DNA of 64,000 nt from Bacteroides helcogenes P 36-108 (GCF_000186225.1 NC_014933.1:434001-498000); one strand, 5' to 3'. Shown: positions 52,513-61,513, numbered from the stretch's first letter. Numbers and translations are program-made. Notes: a model not told the origin generated them from the letters alone.

Positions 52513-53505
52513 ATGACGCGCACCATAAACGACCGTGTAGAGCAAAACTGGATGTTCGACTACTTCACAATCTATGCATTACAGAAAAAACCGGCAAGCG
52601 GACTCTCCATTGTACCGGAACTGCCCTTGGCTTCTACCCGTTCGATCAGTGGAACGATCACCGAGCACTGCAACCATATTATATCGTATGCCGGAGAATA
52701 TGAAACCGATCAAGGATATTATTGCTGGTATGAAGTCGATATTTATTGCATAGCCGAAAACTTCGATGTGTTTAAACCGGGGGGAGGCGGCAGCAGCGCA
52801 TTTGGGAACGGTTATATGGAAAATGATTACTACGGTGGTGGAGGAGGAAACAACTCTGCCAAACAGAACGAAGACAGATCACCCTGCAATGCGGCAAACC
52901 AATTGTCAAATGACGCCGCATTCAAGGCTAAAGCAAACAGTCTGTTCAATGCAACAAAAAACTATCGTACCGGCGACACCGAGAACGGATGGATAAAGAC
53001 CACAACGAAACAATACATATCTCCATCAGAAAGGACTGCAAAAAGCATGAAATACCCCGACCTGACCGGCAAGAAGATTACAGAAGAGTATCACAGCCAT
53101 CCCACCGGTTCATGCATTCCATCTTTTGCAGACTTGAAAGTCTTGGCTACGAGATATAAGAAAGGGCAAATAGATGTGGCAAACTTCTCTTATGGGGTAA
53201 TCAGTAGTATGGGATGTTTCACGATGGTGATTACGTCGGAAGAAGCATTCAAGGGCTTTGCGGAAAAAATACTGTATGATCCTAAAATAAAGATAGCTTA
53301 TAATAAGATGCACGAAATAGAGAATACTAATGGCGTTGATACGGCTATAGCCAAATTCATAGACTTTTTAAAAAAAGCGGTTTCAGGCTTAGATGTATTA
53401 TTTAGTGCTGCATCCTATGACAATAACGGAGATGCCGCTTTAAGCAATTGGCAAGCCAAGGATAGTAACGGAAGTGCAGGTATTTCAAACTATAATTGCA
53501 ATTAA
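52513..53505 (+). CDS. JAMM-motif protein with glycine-rich linker (no signal peptide)
   Basis: 330 residues. Residues 1-90 have no recognised domain (NDRVEQNWMFDYFTIYAL). Residues about 91-117 are a glycine-rich, flexible linker (KPGGGGSS, YYGGGGGNN). Then a JAMM/MPN-like domain has YHSHPTGSCIPSFADL, with His194, His196, Ser204 and Asp207 matching HxHx7Sx2D. RadC in this window has the same motif. The tail has no known fold. The C-terminal codons are AT-rich. Whether it is active, or the 3' part of a frameshifted lipoprotein, is open. Two intact small exported proteins follow directly. Confidence 0.7.
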   Translation: MTRTINDRVEQNWMFDYFTIYALQKKPASGLSIVPELPLASTRSISGTITEHCNHIISYAGEYETDQGYYCWYEVDIYCIAENFDVFKPGGGGSSAFGNGYMENDYYGGGGGNNSAKQNEDRSPCNAANQLSNDAAFKAKANSLFNATKNYRTGDTENGWIKTTTKQYISPSERTAKSMKYPDLTGKKITEEYHSHPTGSCIPSFADLKVLATRYKKGQIDVANFSYGVISSMGCFTMVITSEEAFKGFAEKILYDPKIKIAYNKMHEIENTNGVDTAIAKFIDFLKKAVSGLDVLFSAASYDNNGDAALSNWQAKDSNGSAGISNYNCN

Positions 53506-53525
53506 CCAACTAAATGAAAATGATT

Positions 53526-54047
53526 ATGAAACGAATTTGTATGATTTTAGTCTTTGTACTTGCTTGTATAGAAGTATTTTCTCAAGCAAATTATGATGCT
53601 TTTGTAGGAACATGGGTGTATCAGAAGAATGATACGGTATTTAGGATTAAATTGCAAAAAGGTACAATGGAATTTGGAACAATGGGAGATGTACCCGGAA
53701 TCTTTGGAGGATATTATCTCAGCGTAAAAGGAGTTGTGAAGGAAGATTACATTAAAACAATGCCGACAACATGGGATGCCGGTGTTTCTGCTCCATCAGG
53801 TAATATCTATATTGATGGATTTAGTATTACTCCTAATTATTTAGGCTTTACCTTTTATGACCAACGCAAGCAGCATATAAACGGTACGGGGATACCGGGT
53901 GGAAAAATGAGACTTATTGCCCCTAATAAGCTGCATTGGGAATTGAATGAGGAAGAAGGTCTATGGGCCATACTGGAAGGATCGGGTGAAGATATGACAC
54001 CCAGAGGATTCTCTGTACCTGCCGATGTTATAATGACTAAAGAATGA
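53526..54047 (+). CDS. Small exported protein, tandem family copy 1
   Basis: 173 residues with a signal peptide (MKRICMILVFVLACIEVFSQ). The mature part begins ANYDAFVGTWVYQKNDTVFR and ends MTPRGFSVPADVIMTKE. It resembles short exported proteins with a 'GTW.(Y/W)' start in Bacteroidetes (DUF6705-like; tentative). AT-rich. The start at 53526 matches copy 2; a 12-bp longer start is possible. It lies 20 bp after the JAMM gene and 1 bp before copy 2. Function unknown; an immunity-type role is inference from the tandem arrangement. Confidence 0.7.
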   Translation: MKRICMILVFVLACIEVFSQANYDAFVGTWVYQKNDTVFRIKLQKGTMEFGTMGDVPGIFGGYYLSVKGVVKEDYIKTMPTTWDAGVSAPSGNIYIDGFSITPNYLGFTFYDQRKQHINGTGIPGGKMRLIAPNKLHWELNEEEGLWAILEGSGEDMTPRGFSVPADVIMTKE

Positions 54048-54048
54048 G

Positions 54049-54573
54049 ATGAAACGAATTAGTGCGATTTTAATCCTTGTATTTGCTTGTATAGAAGTAT
54101 TCTCTCAAGCAAATTATGATGCTTTTGTAGGAACATGGGTGTATCAGAAGAATGATACGGTATTTAGGATTAAATTGCAAAAAGGTATTGTAAAAACTTC
54201 CATAGCGGCTTATAGTAATGTTTTTGGCGGTTATTATCTTTGCGTAAAAGGAATAGTCAAGGAAAACTATATAAAAACGTTACCGACTATATGGGATGTT
54301 AAGATGTCCACTTCTGCTCCTTCATATAATATATATATTGATGCCTCCAGTAATACTCCTAATTACTTAGGTTTCACATTCTACGACCAACGCAAAAAGC
54401 ATATAAATGGTAAAGGAATACCGGGTGGAAAAATGAGACTTATTGCTCCTAATAAGCTTCATTGGACATTGGATGAAGAAGATGGTCTATGGGCCATACT
54501 GGAAGGATCGGGTGAAGATATGACACCCAGAGGATTCTCTGTACCTGCCGATGTTATAATGACTAAAGAATGA
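54049..54573 (+). CDS. Small exported protein, tandem family copy 2
   Basis: 174 residues, paralogous to copy 1. The signal (MKRISAILILVFACIEVFSQ), the first 20 mature residues and the last about 30 are identical or nearly so. The middle differs (KGIVKTSIAAYSNVFGG against KGTMEFGTMGDVPGIFGG; WDVKMSTSAPSYNIYIDASS against WDAGVSAPSGNIYIDGFS). A TGA of copy 1 overlaps the ATG region of copy 2, so the two are coupled. The third copy starts 2 bp after its stop. Confidence 0.72.
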   Translation: MKRISAILILVFACIEVFSQANYDAFVGTWVYQKNDTVFRIKLQKGIVKTSIAAYSNVFGGYYLCVKGIVKENYIKTLPTIWDVKMSTSAPSYNIYIDASSNTPNYLGFTFYDQRKKHINGKGIPGGKMRLIAPNKLHWTLDEEDGLWAILEGSGEDMTPRGFSVPADVIMTKE

Positions 54574-54574
54574 G

Positions 54575-54724
54575 ATGAAACGAATTAGTGCGATTTTAAT
54601 CCTTGTATTTGCTTGTATAGAAGTATTTTCTCAAGCAAATTATGATGTTTTTGTAGGAACATGGGTGTATCAGAAGAATGATACGGTATTTAATGCATCA
54701 CCCTGCGCAAAAGGTTCTCTATAA
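54575..54724 (+). pseudogene. Third tandem copy, truncated
   Basis: 49 residues: identical to copy 2 up to NYDVFVGTWVYQKNDTVF, then NASPCAKGSL and stop. Homology breaks at about 54691-54698, where the sequence passes directly into the duplicated leader (CACCCTGC). The copy is therefore cut by a recombination junction. Confidence 0.85.
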
Positions 54725-54786
54725 AACATGTTAAATATTTATTCAAAAGGTCATGTTTTATGAAATATCTCCTTATATTGTAAAAA
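54699..54786 (+). repeat. Duplicated promoter/leader, copy 2
   Basis: Same order as 52165-52254: CACCCTGC, ATGTTAAATATTTATTC, AAAAGGTCATGTTTTATGAAA, CCTTATATTGTAAAAAAA. The first 8 bp are the point where the truncated third copy ends. It precedes the short lipoprotein gene. Confidence 0.8.
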
Positions 54787-54842
54787 AATCTTCCGCATAA
54801 GATTTCAATGCAATATAAACCTTCTAAATCATCAATTGTATT

Positions 54843-55157
54843 ATGAAAAAACTTTTATTCTTATTTCTAAATGCTCTTGTGCTGACAATTATGGGATGTG
54901 GCAATGACGCTGTTCCTAAGGACGAAGCGTGGGATAGTGAACGTACTATTATCATCGCCTCAAAAAAGTTGTTTGGAGTAGTTCCTAACATTGAGCACCA
55001 TGTATGCGATTCATTGTATGCTGTCAAGAATGCTTCGAGCGATGAAGAATGGAAAGCTTTCTCAGTCGAAATAGAAAACTTTGACTATCAACCCGGTTAT
55101 GAGTATGTTTTAAAACTGAACATTCATCACGTGAGGTTGTTTCAAGACGGAATCTGA
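54843..55157 (+). CDS. Short lipoprotein, DUF4377-like end missing
   Basis: 104 residues with lipoprotein signal (LLFLFLNALVLTIMGC). The mature part has RTIIIASKKLFGVVPNIEHH, EEWKAFSVEIENFDYQPGYE and YVLKLNIHHVRL. This resembles DUF4377 proteins, which continue for another 20-30 residues; here translation stops early (VRLFQDGI), so the end is probably lost. Downstream sequence AAACTACCCAAAGATTTTCT (55159-55178) repeats the segment that follows leader copy 1, so this gene seems inserted into that leader. Confidence 0.55.
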   Translation: MKKLLFLFLNALVLTIMGCGNDAVPKDEAWDSERTIIIASKKLFGVVPNIEHHVCDSLYAVKNASSDEEWKAFSVEIENFDYQPGYEYVLKLNIHHVRLFQDGI

Positions 55158-55217
55158 AAAACTACCCAAAGATTTTCTATATTAAAAAAAAGGTTTGAGT
55201 AACTGAAAAACACGATA

Positions 55218-55886
55218 TTATGAGACTAATGTCGGCTCTGTTATATTCCCATCCAGCAAATGTATAGTACGATCCGTTGTCTGTGCCAACCCTTCATCGT
55301 GCGTCACGATGACAAAAGTTTGCCCGAAGCGGTTGCGCAAATCAAAGAAAAGGCGGTGCAGTTCTTCTTTATTATGCGTGTCAAGGCTGCCCGAAGGTTC
55401 ATCCGCCAACACCACGGCAGGATGGTTGATTAACGCACGGGCCACGGCCACACGTTGCTTCTCACCTCCGGACAATTCGTTAGGCTTATGCGAAGCCCTG
55501 TCCGCAAGCCCCATAAATTCAAGGATTTCCGTGGCAGCCACCTTCGCCTCCTGCTGTCCCTTCCCGGCAATGAAGGCCGGTATCATCACATTCTCCAAAG
55601 CCGTGAACTCGGGCAGCAGTTGGTGAAACTGAAAGACGAAGCCGATGTGCCGGTTGCGGAATGCGGAAAGCTGCTTTTCACCCATACGGTTTACCGACGT
55701 ATCATTGATAGTCACCAAACCGCTGTCCGGCATGTCCAGTGTGCCCATAATCTGCAACAAGGTGGTTTTCCCCGCGCCGCTGGGCCCGACAATGCTGACT
55801 ATCTCTCCCTTTTCTATCTTCAGGCTGATGCCGCGCAGCACCTGCAAGCTTCCAAAACTTTTCGCAATATTGTCCAACTGAATCAT
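55218..55886 (-). CDS. lolD: ABC transporter ATP-binding protein, LolD-like
   Basis: 222 residues, a single ABC ATPase: Walker [11 protein letters not shown]-loop, signature [15 protein letters not shown], Walker [11 protein letters not shown]-loop VTHD. The sequence type is the LolD/MacB/FtsE group that powers lipoprotein release or similar. The start at 55886 gives the normal [12 protein letters not shown]. No partner permease is adjacent. TACTTTTG at 55926-55933 (minus) is a probable promoter. Confidence 0.85.
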   Translation of the reverse strand: MIQLDNIAKSFGSLQVLRGISLKIEKGEIVSIVGPSGAGKTTLLQIMGTLDMPDSGLVTINDTSVNRMGEKQLSAFRNRHIGFVFQFHQLLPEFTALENVMIPAFIAGKGQQEAKVAATEILEFMGLADRASHKPNELSGGEKQRVAVARALINHPAVVLADEPSGSLDTHNKEELHRLFFDLRNRFGQTFVIVTHDEGLAQTTDRTIHLLDGNITEPTLVS

Positions 55887-55925
55887 AATCTGCCTAATTA
55901 AACTTTTTGTCACCTATATTGAGGG

Positions 55926-55933
55926 CAAAAGTA
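55926..55933 (-). promoter_or_regulatory. -7 element of the ABC ATPase gene
   Basis: CAAAAGTA on the plus strand is TACTTTTG on the minus strand, a full TAnnTTTG match, 39 bp before the ATG. Confidence 0.55.
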
Positions 55934-56019
55934 TGGAAATATTCGGCAGAACGCACTTATCTCATTGCATTACTGTGTTAATTTTTACTATATACAGTAT
56001 TCTTCTTAAAGTTTATTAA

Positions 56020-56027
56020 TACATTTG
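56020..56027 (+). promoter_or_regulatory. -7 element before the histidine-kinase remnant
   Basis: TACATTTG matches TAnnTTTG, 25 bp before the ATG at 56053, so the remnant may still be transcribed. Confidence 0.45.
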
Positions 56028-56052
56028 CACCAACAAAACATAAGCAAACAGC

Positions 56053-56289
56053 ATGGATAATACACCTGACTACCAACAATTAGAACAAAAGTTGGAGAAG
56101 GCTAAGCAAACTGCCTTCGGGACCAACATGGGCCATGATATAAGGACTCCTCTAAATGCCATTACCGGCTTTGCAAGACTGATGCCCGAAAGTGGCGACA
56201 AGGCATCGAAAAGCTTCAACGCTTATAAACCGAAACCCATCAACAGAAACGCTTTGAAAGAGCGAATCACAAGATTGCCCGGACGATAA
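56053..56289 (+). pseudogene. Collapsed hybrid histidine kinase remnant
   Basis: 78 residues. MGHDIRTPLNAITGFARLM (His28) is a complete HisKA H-box. Eleven residues later SFNAYKPKPINRNALKERI looks like the C-terminal end of a receiver domain (KPI-N/D-x-L). The ATPase domain and most of the receiver are missing, so a hybrid kinase seems to have lost its middle in frame. It ends in a frame open to the stop, and its promoter is kept. It lies immediately before the second SusCD pair. Confidence 0.75.
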
Positions 56290-56314
56290 ACAGATCAAGA
56301 TAACAACTGGAAGC

Positions 56315-56345
56315 GACATTGACCTCATTCAATGTCCGGGCCTCC
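56315..56345 (+). terminator. Possible terminator after the kinase remnant
   Basis: GACATTGA (56315-56322) pairs with TCAATGTC (56329-56336) and is followed by cgggcctcctttatt. It lies between the remnant and the SusC gene. Confidence 0.4.
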
Positions 56346-56383
56346 TTTATTATTAAATAATCAGAGACTATAAAAACATAAAT

Positions 56384-59300
56384 ATGTATAAAAGAACTTT
56401 TAGCCTGTTGGCATTACTCCTACTCTTGGTGGGGCAAAGCATCCGGGCACAGATTACGGAGTGCAAAGGCATAGTCCGTTCGGCAGAAGATAACCAACCG
56501 ATTGTCGGAGCCTTAGTAAAAGTAGTAGGAACTACCGATGGAGGCATCACCGACTTGGAAGGACGGTTCTACATCAAGAACCTTTCATCCGGCAGCTCTC
56601 TCCGGCTGCAAGCGTCCTCAATAGGCTACAAGACTCAAGAGATACCTCTGAAAGCCTACAATGAAATCGTAATGCAGGCCGAGAACCAGATGCTGGACGA
56701 AGTGGTGATAGTGGCCTACGGAAATTCCTCCAAGAAAGCCCTGACGGGTGCGGTGGCACAAATCAATGAAAAGGCATTGCGATCGCGTGCGCTTACCACT
56801 CCACTCAGCGCCCTTGAAGGAGCAGCCCCCGGTGTGCAGATAGCCAACAACATGGGTGACATGAACCATCCGGGGTTCAGCATGACCATCCGCGGGCTGG
56901 GCTCCGTGAACGGCAGTTCCGCCCCACTGATTGTGCTGGACGGACTGGTACTGGAATACAGCGATGTGTTCAGTGACATCAATCCCAACGACATTGCCAG
57001 CATCAGTGTATTGAAAGATGCCTCTGCCACCGCCCTCTATGGTAACCGAGCCGCCAACGGTGTTGTCCTCATTACCACCAAAACAGGTAAGGGCGACCGC
57101 CTCAGCGTGGAAGCCAACATCAAGCAGGGCACTTACAGCCGCGGACTTCCCGGCTATGAGAAAATGGGTGTGAAAGACTGGATGGAAACCTACTGGAAAG
57201 CTACCCAACGCAGCTATATGGTTGATAAAAACATGACGGCAGCCGATGCCGCAGCCACTACCACCGCCAATCTGGTGAAGAATATGGGTGTCAATGTCTT
57301 TGACCGCGCCGATGCTGAAGTGTTTGACGGAAATGGAAACCTGGTTGCCAACATGCTGCCAAGCTATAACGATACCGACTGGATGGATGCCATCACCCGC
57401 AACGGCTACCGCCAGGAATACAACGTCAGCGCCAGCGCCGCAACGGAGAAATACGACTTCTACGCATCGGCAGGCTATCTGAGCGAGAACGGGTACATCA
57501 AGACTACCGACATGAACCGCACCACGGCACGGCTGAAAGCGAACTTCCGCCCCAACAGTTGGTTCAAGGGAGGCATCAACCTGTCCGGCAACGTGTCCGA
57601 GGGCAGCTATCTGGACTATTCGACAGACGGCTTTACAAGCGTAAAGAACCCATTTGTCACGCTGGAACGCATGGCGCCCATCTACTCCTATTACGCCCAC
57701 AACGAAGACGGAAGCCTTGTTTTGGGCAGTGACGGAAATCCGACCTACAACCTGAACCAAGCCTACCTGGGCAACCGGAACATCATCTACGAGATGTACA
57801 ACAATGTGCACAAAGCCAAACGTACCACATTGAACGGCGATGTATATGGCACTATCTCTTTCCTGAAGGATTTCAACTTCACCGTTCGCGGCAACCTCTA
57901 TTCTTTTGCCAACAACAAGCGCGAATATCAAAACGCGGTGAGTGGTGAAGGCATGAATACCGGCATTCTCACCCGTTCGTTCTCCAACTTCAAGCAAATG
58001 CGCTTTACCGAGGAGCTGAACTGGGCGCACGATTTTGACAAGCACCATATAGACGCTTTCCTTGCGCATGAAGCCTACAAGCTACACCTTGAAAGCGACA
58101 ACGCCATTAAAATGGGACAGAAGATGGATATGGTATTTCCTGAGCTGAGCAACTTCAATACCGCAAACACTGTATCCGGCGGCGAGTCGGAATATACCAC
58201 CGAAAGCTATCTGATGCGCGCCCGCTACAACTATGCCGACACCTACTTTGCCGAAGCCTCTTTCCGTCGCGACGGCTCGTCACGCTTTTACAACCCTTGG
58301 GGCAACTTCTGGTCCGTAGGAGCCGCCTGGCTGATAAGCAACGAAGCCTTTATGCAACCCGTCACCGCCGTCAACTCTCTGAAGCTGCGTGCTTCTTACG
58401 GTGAAACGGGTAATGACGAAATATCAAATACCAGCACAAACTTCTACCCTTATCAGGCCATCTACGGCGGATATACCGTGGGATATGGAGGCTTCGGAGC
58501 ATTGACCGTAAAGCAGAACTACAACGAGGCACTTACGTGGGAGAAGAACGCCACTTTTGATGTGGCCGTAGAAGCCCGCCTGTTCAACCGGCTGAATGTA
58601 ACGTTAGAATACTATGACCGCCAGTCCAAGAATCTGCTGTTCAGCGTCTTCAATCCCTTGTCCGCCGGAGCCACCGACATATATTTTGCCAGTGGCGGCA
58701 CTAATACCGGCATGTCCGTGGTAAACCGCAATGTAGGCAATGTATCCAACCGCGGCTGGGAGTTGGCCGTCAATGCAGATGTATTGACACAGAAAGACTG
58801 GAAATGGAACGTAGGCGTAAACCTTACCCTGCCAAGCAACAAAATCACCACACTGCCCGGTCACACAGACATAGCCAACGGAATACAGCGTTTCTCCGAG
58901 GGACACAGCATCTATGAGTTCTACATGACCCAATGGGCAGGAGTGGACCAAGCCAACGGACGGGGAGTTTACATTGCCGACCCGGAACAAGCCACCGAAA
59001 CCAACCTGGCAAAAGGAAACATCTTCCAACTGGACAACGGCGAATACTATACCTACAATGCCACTTATGGCAAGGAAGACTGGTCCGGCTCCGCCCTGCC
59101 CGACTGCTACGGCAGCATCAGCAGTGAACTGAACTACAAAGACTTCACCCTGTCATTGCTGGGCACATGGTCCATCGGAGGTAAGATATTCGACAGCAAT
59201 TATGCCTGGCTGGCCCTGTTCAACACAGACAAGTACAGCGCCCTGCACAAAGACCTGCTTAACGCATGGACAGCAGCCCCCGCAGGCATCACGGAAGAAA

Positions 59301-59638
59301 GCACCTCGGCCTCCCGCATCGATGCCAACGGCACTCCGCGTATAGACATATCAAAAGAAGCCGCCTATTTCGCCACCACTTCCAGCCCCTCCAGCACCCG
59401 CTTCTTAGTGGATGCCGGCTACTTCTGCATGAAGAACATCAGCCTGCAATACCGCGTGCCACAAAGCCTGGTTCAGCGTATGGGCATTCAAGGCCTCAGC
59501 TTCACCGGAAGCGTGGAGAATGCCTTCACCCTGACAGCCCGCAAGGGACTGAACCCTCAGTACGGCTTCAGCGGAACCCAGGCGGTGACCTACGTTCCGG
59601 CACGCGTATTCTCTATCTCAGCCAACATCAAATTCTAA
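56384..59638 (+). CDS. susC-like: SusC/RagA-family TonB-dependent outer-membrane transporter (second pair)
   Basis: 1084 residues: signal peptide (MYKRTFSLLALLLLLVGQSIRA), carboxypeptidase-D-like domain (TECKGIVRSAEDNQPIVGAL), TonB box LDEVVIVAYG, plug (LEGAAPGVQIANNMGDMNHPG, TIRGLGSVNG, VVLITTKTG), then beta-barrel ending VFSISANIKF. Together with the following SusD it imports an unknown glycan or peptide. No sigma/anti-sigma pair is adjacent; the broken kinase lies just upstream. Confidence 0.95.
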   Translation: MYKRTFSLLALLLLLVGQSIRAQITECKGIVRSAEDNQPIVGALVKVVGTTDGGITDLEGRFYIKNLSSGSSLRLQASSIGYKTQEIPLKAYNEIVMQAENQMLDEVVIVAYGNSSKKALTGAVAQINEKALRSRALTTPLSALEGAAPGVQIANNMGDMNHPGFSMTIRGLGSVNGSSAPLIVLDGLVLEYSDVFSDINPNDIASISVLKDASATALYGNRAANGVVLITTKTGKGDRLSVEANIKQGTYSRGLPGYEKMGVKDWMETYWKATQRSYMVDKNMTAADAAATTTANLVKNMGVNVFDRADAEVFDGNGNLVANMLPSYNDTDWMDAITRNGYRQEYNVSASAATEKYDFYASAGYLSENGYIKTTDMNRTTARLKANFRPNSWFKGGINLSGNVSEGSYLDYSTDGFTSVKNPFVTLERMAPIYSYYAHNEDGSLVLGSDGNPTYNLNQAYLGNRNIIYEMYNNVHKAKRTTLNGDVYGTISFLKDFNFTVRGNLYSFANNKREYQNAVSGEGMNTGILTRSFSNFKQMRFTEELNWAHDFDKHHIDAFLAHEAYKLHLESDNAIKMGQKMDMVFPELSNFNTANTVSGGESEYTTESYLMRARYNYADTYFAEASFRRDGSSRFYNPWGNFWSVGAAWLISNEAFMQPVTAVNSLKLRASYGETGNDEISNTSTNFYPYQAIYGGYTVGYGGFGALTVKQNYNEALTWEKNATFDVAVEARLFNRLNVTLEYYDRQSKNLLFSVFNPLSAGATDIYFASGGTNTGMSVVNRNVGNVSNRGWELAVNADVLTQKDWKWNVGVNLTLPSNKITTLPGHTDIANGIQRFSEGHSIYEFYMTQWAGVDQANGRGVYIADPEQATETNLAKGNIFQLDNGEYYTYNATYGKEDWSGSALPDCYGSISSELNYKDFTLSLLGTWSIGGKIFDSNYAWLALFNTDKYSALHKDLLNAWTAAPAGITEESTSASRIDANGTPRIDISKEAAYFATTSSPSSTRFLVDAGYFCMKNISLQYRVPQSLVQRMGIQGLSFTGSVENAFTLTARKGLNPQYGFSGTQAVTYVPARVFSISANIKF

Positions 59639-59652
59639 AAAACGAAACAGCA

Positions 59653-61323
59653 ATGAAAAAGATATATTACCTTTTATTGTCGGTCTGCCTCACCACCGCC
59701 TGCCAAAGCGACTGGCTGACACAGAACCCCACTACCGGCGGCAGCGCCGGAGAAATCAACGGATTCGTTGACAATGCCAAGCTGGCCATCAACGGCATGG
59801 CACGCACCATGTACATGCAAATGGCGGCAGGTACAGGTTACAATGGCGAAGCTACCGTAATGTCTTATATAGGCGAGTGCGTGGGGCGTGACTTCATCTA
59901 CACCCGTTACGAATCCGGCTTTAAGAACGGAGAAAACGGAGTGTTCAACACCCAGAACACAGCCCGTTGGGACTACGTGCCCTGGACCTATTACTACACC
60001 TTGATAATGAACGGCAATACCTTGCTGGAAAATATCGACCAAGCTGCCGGAGACGACAACCAACGGAAGTTTCTGAAAGCGCAGATCCTGACTTTCAGGG
60101 CGCATGCTTACAGCCGGTTGATAGAGATGTACTGCGATGCATGGGACGTCAGCAACCAAGGAGCCGCCGACGGCGTGGTGCTTCGTCTGGACACATCGAA
60201 CGGAAGCCAACCGCTATCCTCGCTCGCCGACTGCTACACTCAGGTCTATCAGGACTTGAAAGATGCAATCAATCTCTATACCGAAAGCGGGCTGACACTG
60301 AAGGAAGTCTATAACATGGCAGACGTGACCACCATCCAGCTACCCGATGCCGCCGTGGCACATGCCGTGTATGCCCGCGCCGCACTCAACAAGGAAGACT
60401 ACGCCACCGCACTGGAACAAGCCAAACTGGCACGCACAGGGCATCCGCTGATGACCGTTGCCCAATACAAAAGCGGCTTCAACGCCGCCAACGATGAATG
60501 GCTTTGGGGAGCCTTTGCCAACGAAAGCGACAATATAGGCTATTATGCTTTCCAAACTTTCATGGCATACAACGGCTCGGATGCCATGAATTATTACCGT
60601 GCCCCGGTTGCCAACCGTGAGCTGATAGACGACTTCCCTGACACGGACATCCGCAAGGGACTGTTTATCCACAAAGGCATTTATTGCGGAGAGGGCGAAG
60701 ACGCGGCAAGCCTGAACTTTACGGACGATGCCAACTTAGGCATGTTCAGGTGTGTCAACCGCACCACCTTGGCCATCAATAAGGAAGATGCCAGCTATCC
60801 TGCCTATGCGCGTACCAGAGCCTATGCCGCCGACTTTGCCGAGGCCAACGGCGGATACAGCATATCCGCCCGCATCATCTTCCCCTACACGGCACTGAAG
60901 TTCTCCACACCCAGCAACGGTACAGCCTACAACGCCGGTTGCGTGCCCTTTATCCGTTCCTCCGAAATGGTGCTGATAGAAGCGGAGGCCAATTACTTCC
61001 TCGACCATGCAGAGGCTGCGCAAGCCAACCTGATAGAGTTGAACAAGACTTCCGGCCGTGACCCCGAATATACCTGCACACTGACGGGCGAAGCCCTGTT
61101 CAATGAGATAGTACGCTACCGCCGCCTCGAACTATGGGGCGAAGGGCATAGCTGGTTCGACTGCAAGCGCTGGCATCAGCCGGTGGTTCGCACCTCTTTG
61201 CAGAATGGCGGTTCGTTCATCTCCACCATATCGGGCACGCTCGGCGCCAATGCCGATGACACCTTCTGGAAATGGATAATCCCGGCAAATGAGACGGACT
61301 ACAATGAAGCAATAGGAAAGTAG
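59653..61323 (+). CDS. susD-like: SusD/RagB-family lipoprotein (second pair)
   Basis: 556 residues with lipoprotein signal (LLLSVCLTTAC) then QSDWLTQNPTTGGSAGEING, the SusD N-terminus. Helical repeats have AQILTFRAHAYSRLIEMYCD, and the C-terminal part has FIRSSEMVLIEAEANYFLDH and YRRLELWGEGHSWFDCKRW. It starts 14 bp after the SusC stop, at MKKIYYLLLS; a longer upstream frame inside SusC is rejected. Confidence 0.94.
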   Translation: MKKIYYLLLSVCLTTACQSDWLTQNPTTGGSAGEINGFVDNAKLAINGMARTMYMQMAAGTGYNGEATVMSYIGECVGRDFIYTRYESGFKNGENGVFNTQNTARWDYVPWTYYYTLIMNGNTLLENIDQAAGDDNQRKFLKAQILTFRAHAYSRLIEMYCDAWDVSNQGAADGVVLRLDTSNGSQPLSSLADCYTQVYQDLKDAINLYTESGLTLKEVYNMADVTTIQLPDAAVAHAVYARAALNKEDYATALEQAKLARTGHPLMTVAQYKSGFNAANDEWLWGAFANESDNIGYYAFQTFMAYNGSDAMNYYRAPVANRELIDDFPDTDIRKGLFIHKGIYCGEGEDAASLNFTDDANLGMFRCVNRTTLAINKEDASYPAYARTRAYAADFAEANGGYSISARIIFPYTALKFSTPSNGTAYNAGCVPFIRSSEMVLIEAEANYFLDHAEAAQANLIELNKTSGRDPEYTCTLTGEALFNEIVRYRRLELWGEGHSWFDCKRWHQPVVRTSLQNGGSFISTISGTLGANADDTFWKWIIPANETDYNEAIGK

Positions 61324-61359
61324 GACATCGATAGACAATACAGTGTTTATCAGGAAGCT

Positions 61360-61400
61360 GCCACTTTATTTCTCTTAATGAGGATAAAGTGGCGGTTTTT
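61360..61400 (+). terminator. Terminator after the second SusCD pair
   Basis: GCCACTTTAT (61360-61369) pairs perfectly with ATAAAGTGGC (61384-61393), followed by ggttttttg. It lies 36 bp beyond the SusD stop. Confidence 0.88.
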
Positions 61401-61513
61401 TGTGCCAATATAGTGGCAGTACACTGCCGGTAAAGCATTATTGCGGCATTGATAAGGGACGCTTCAGCATTAATAAGAATATCAGGGCGGGGCAAGAGGA
61501 TGCCGTGCAGGCA

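Noticed and set aside
52317..55157. Insertion sequence or prophage explaining the accessory region
   Set aside because: No transposase, integrase or phage structural gene, and no terminal inverted repeats matching target duplication. Direct-repeat recombination explains the pattern better.
56618..58069. 483-residue open frame on the minus strand opposite the second SusC gene
   Set aside because: Antisense to a clear SusC sequence, no recognisable motif. GC-rich codons produce long shadow frames here.
56384..59638. SusC with an N-terminal signal-transduction extension
   Set aside because: The chain goes straight from signal peptide to the carboxypeptidase-D-like domain, without an STN/anti-sigma-interacting domain.
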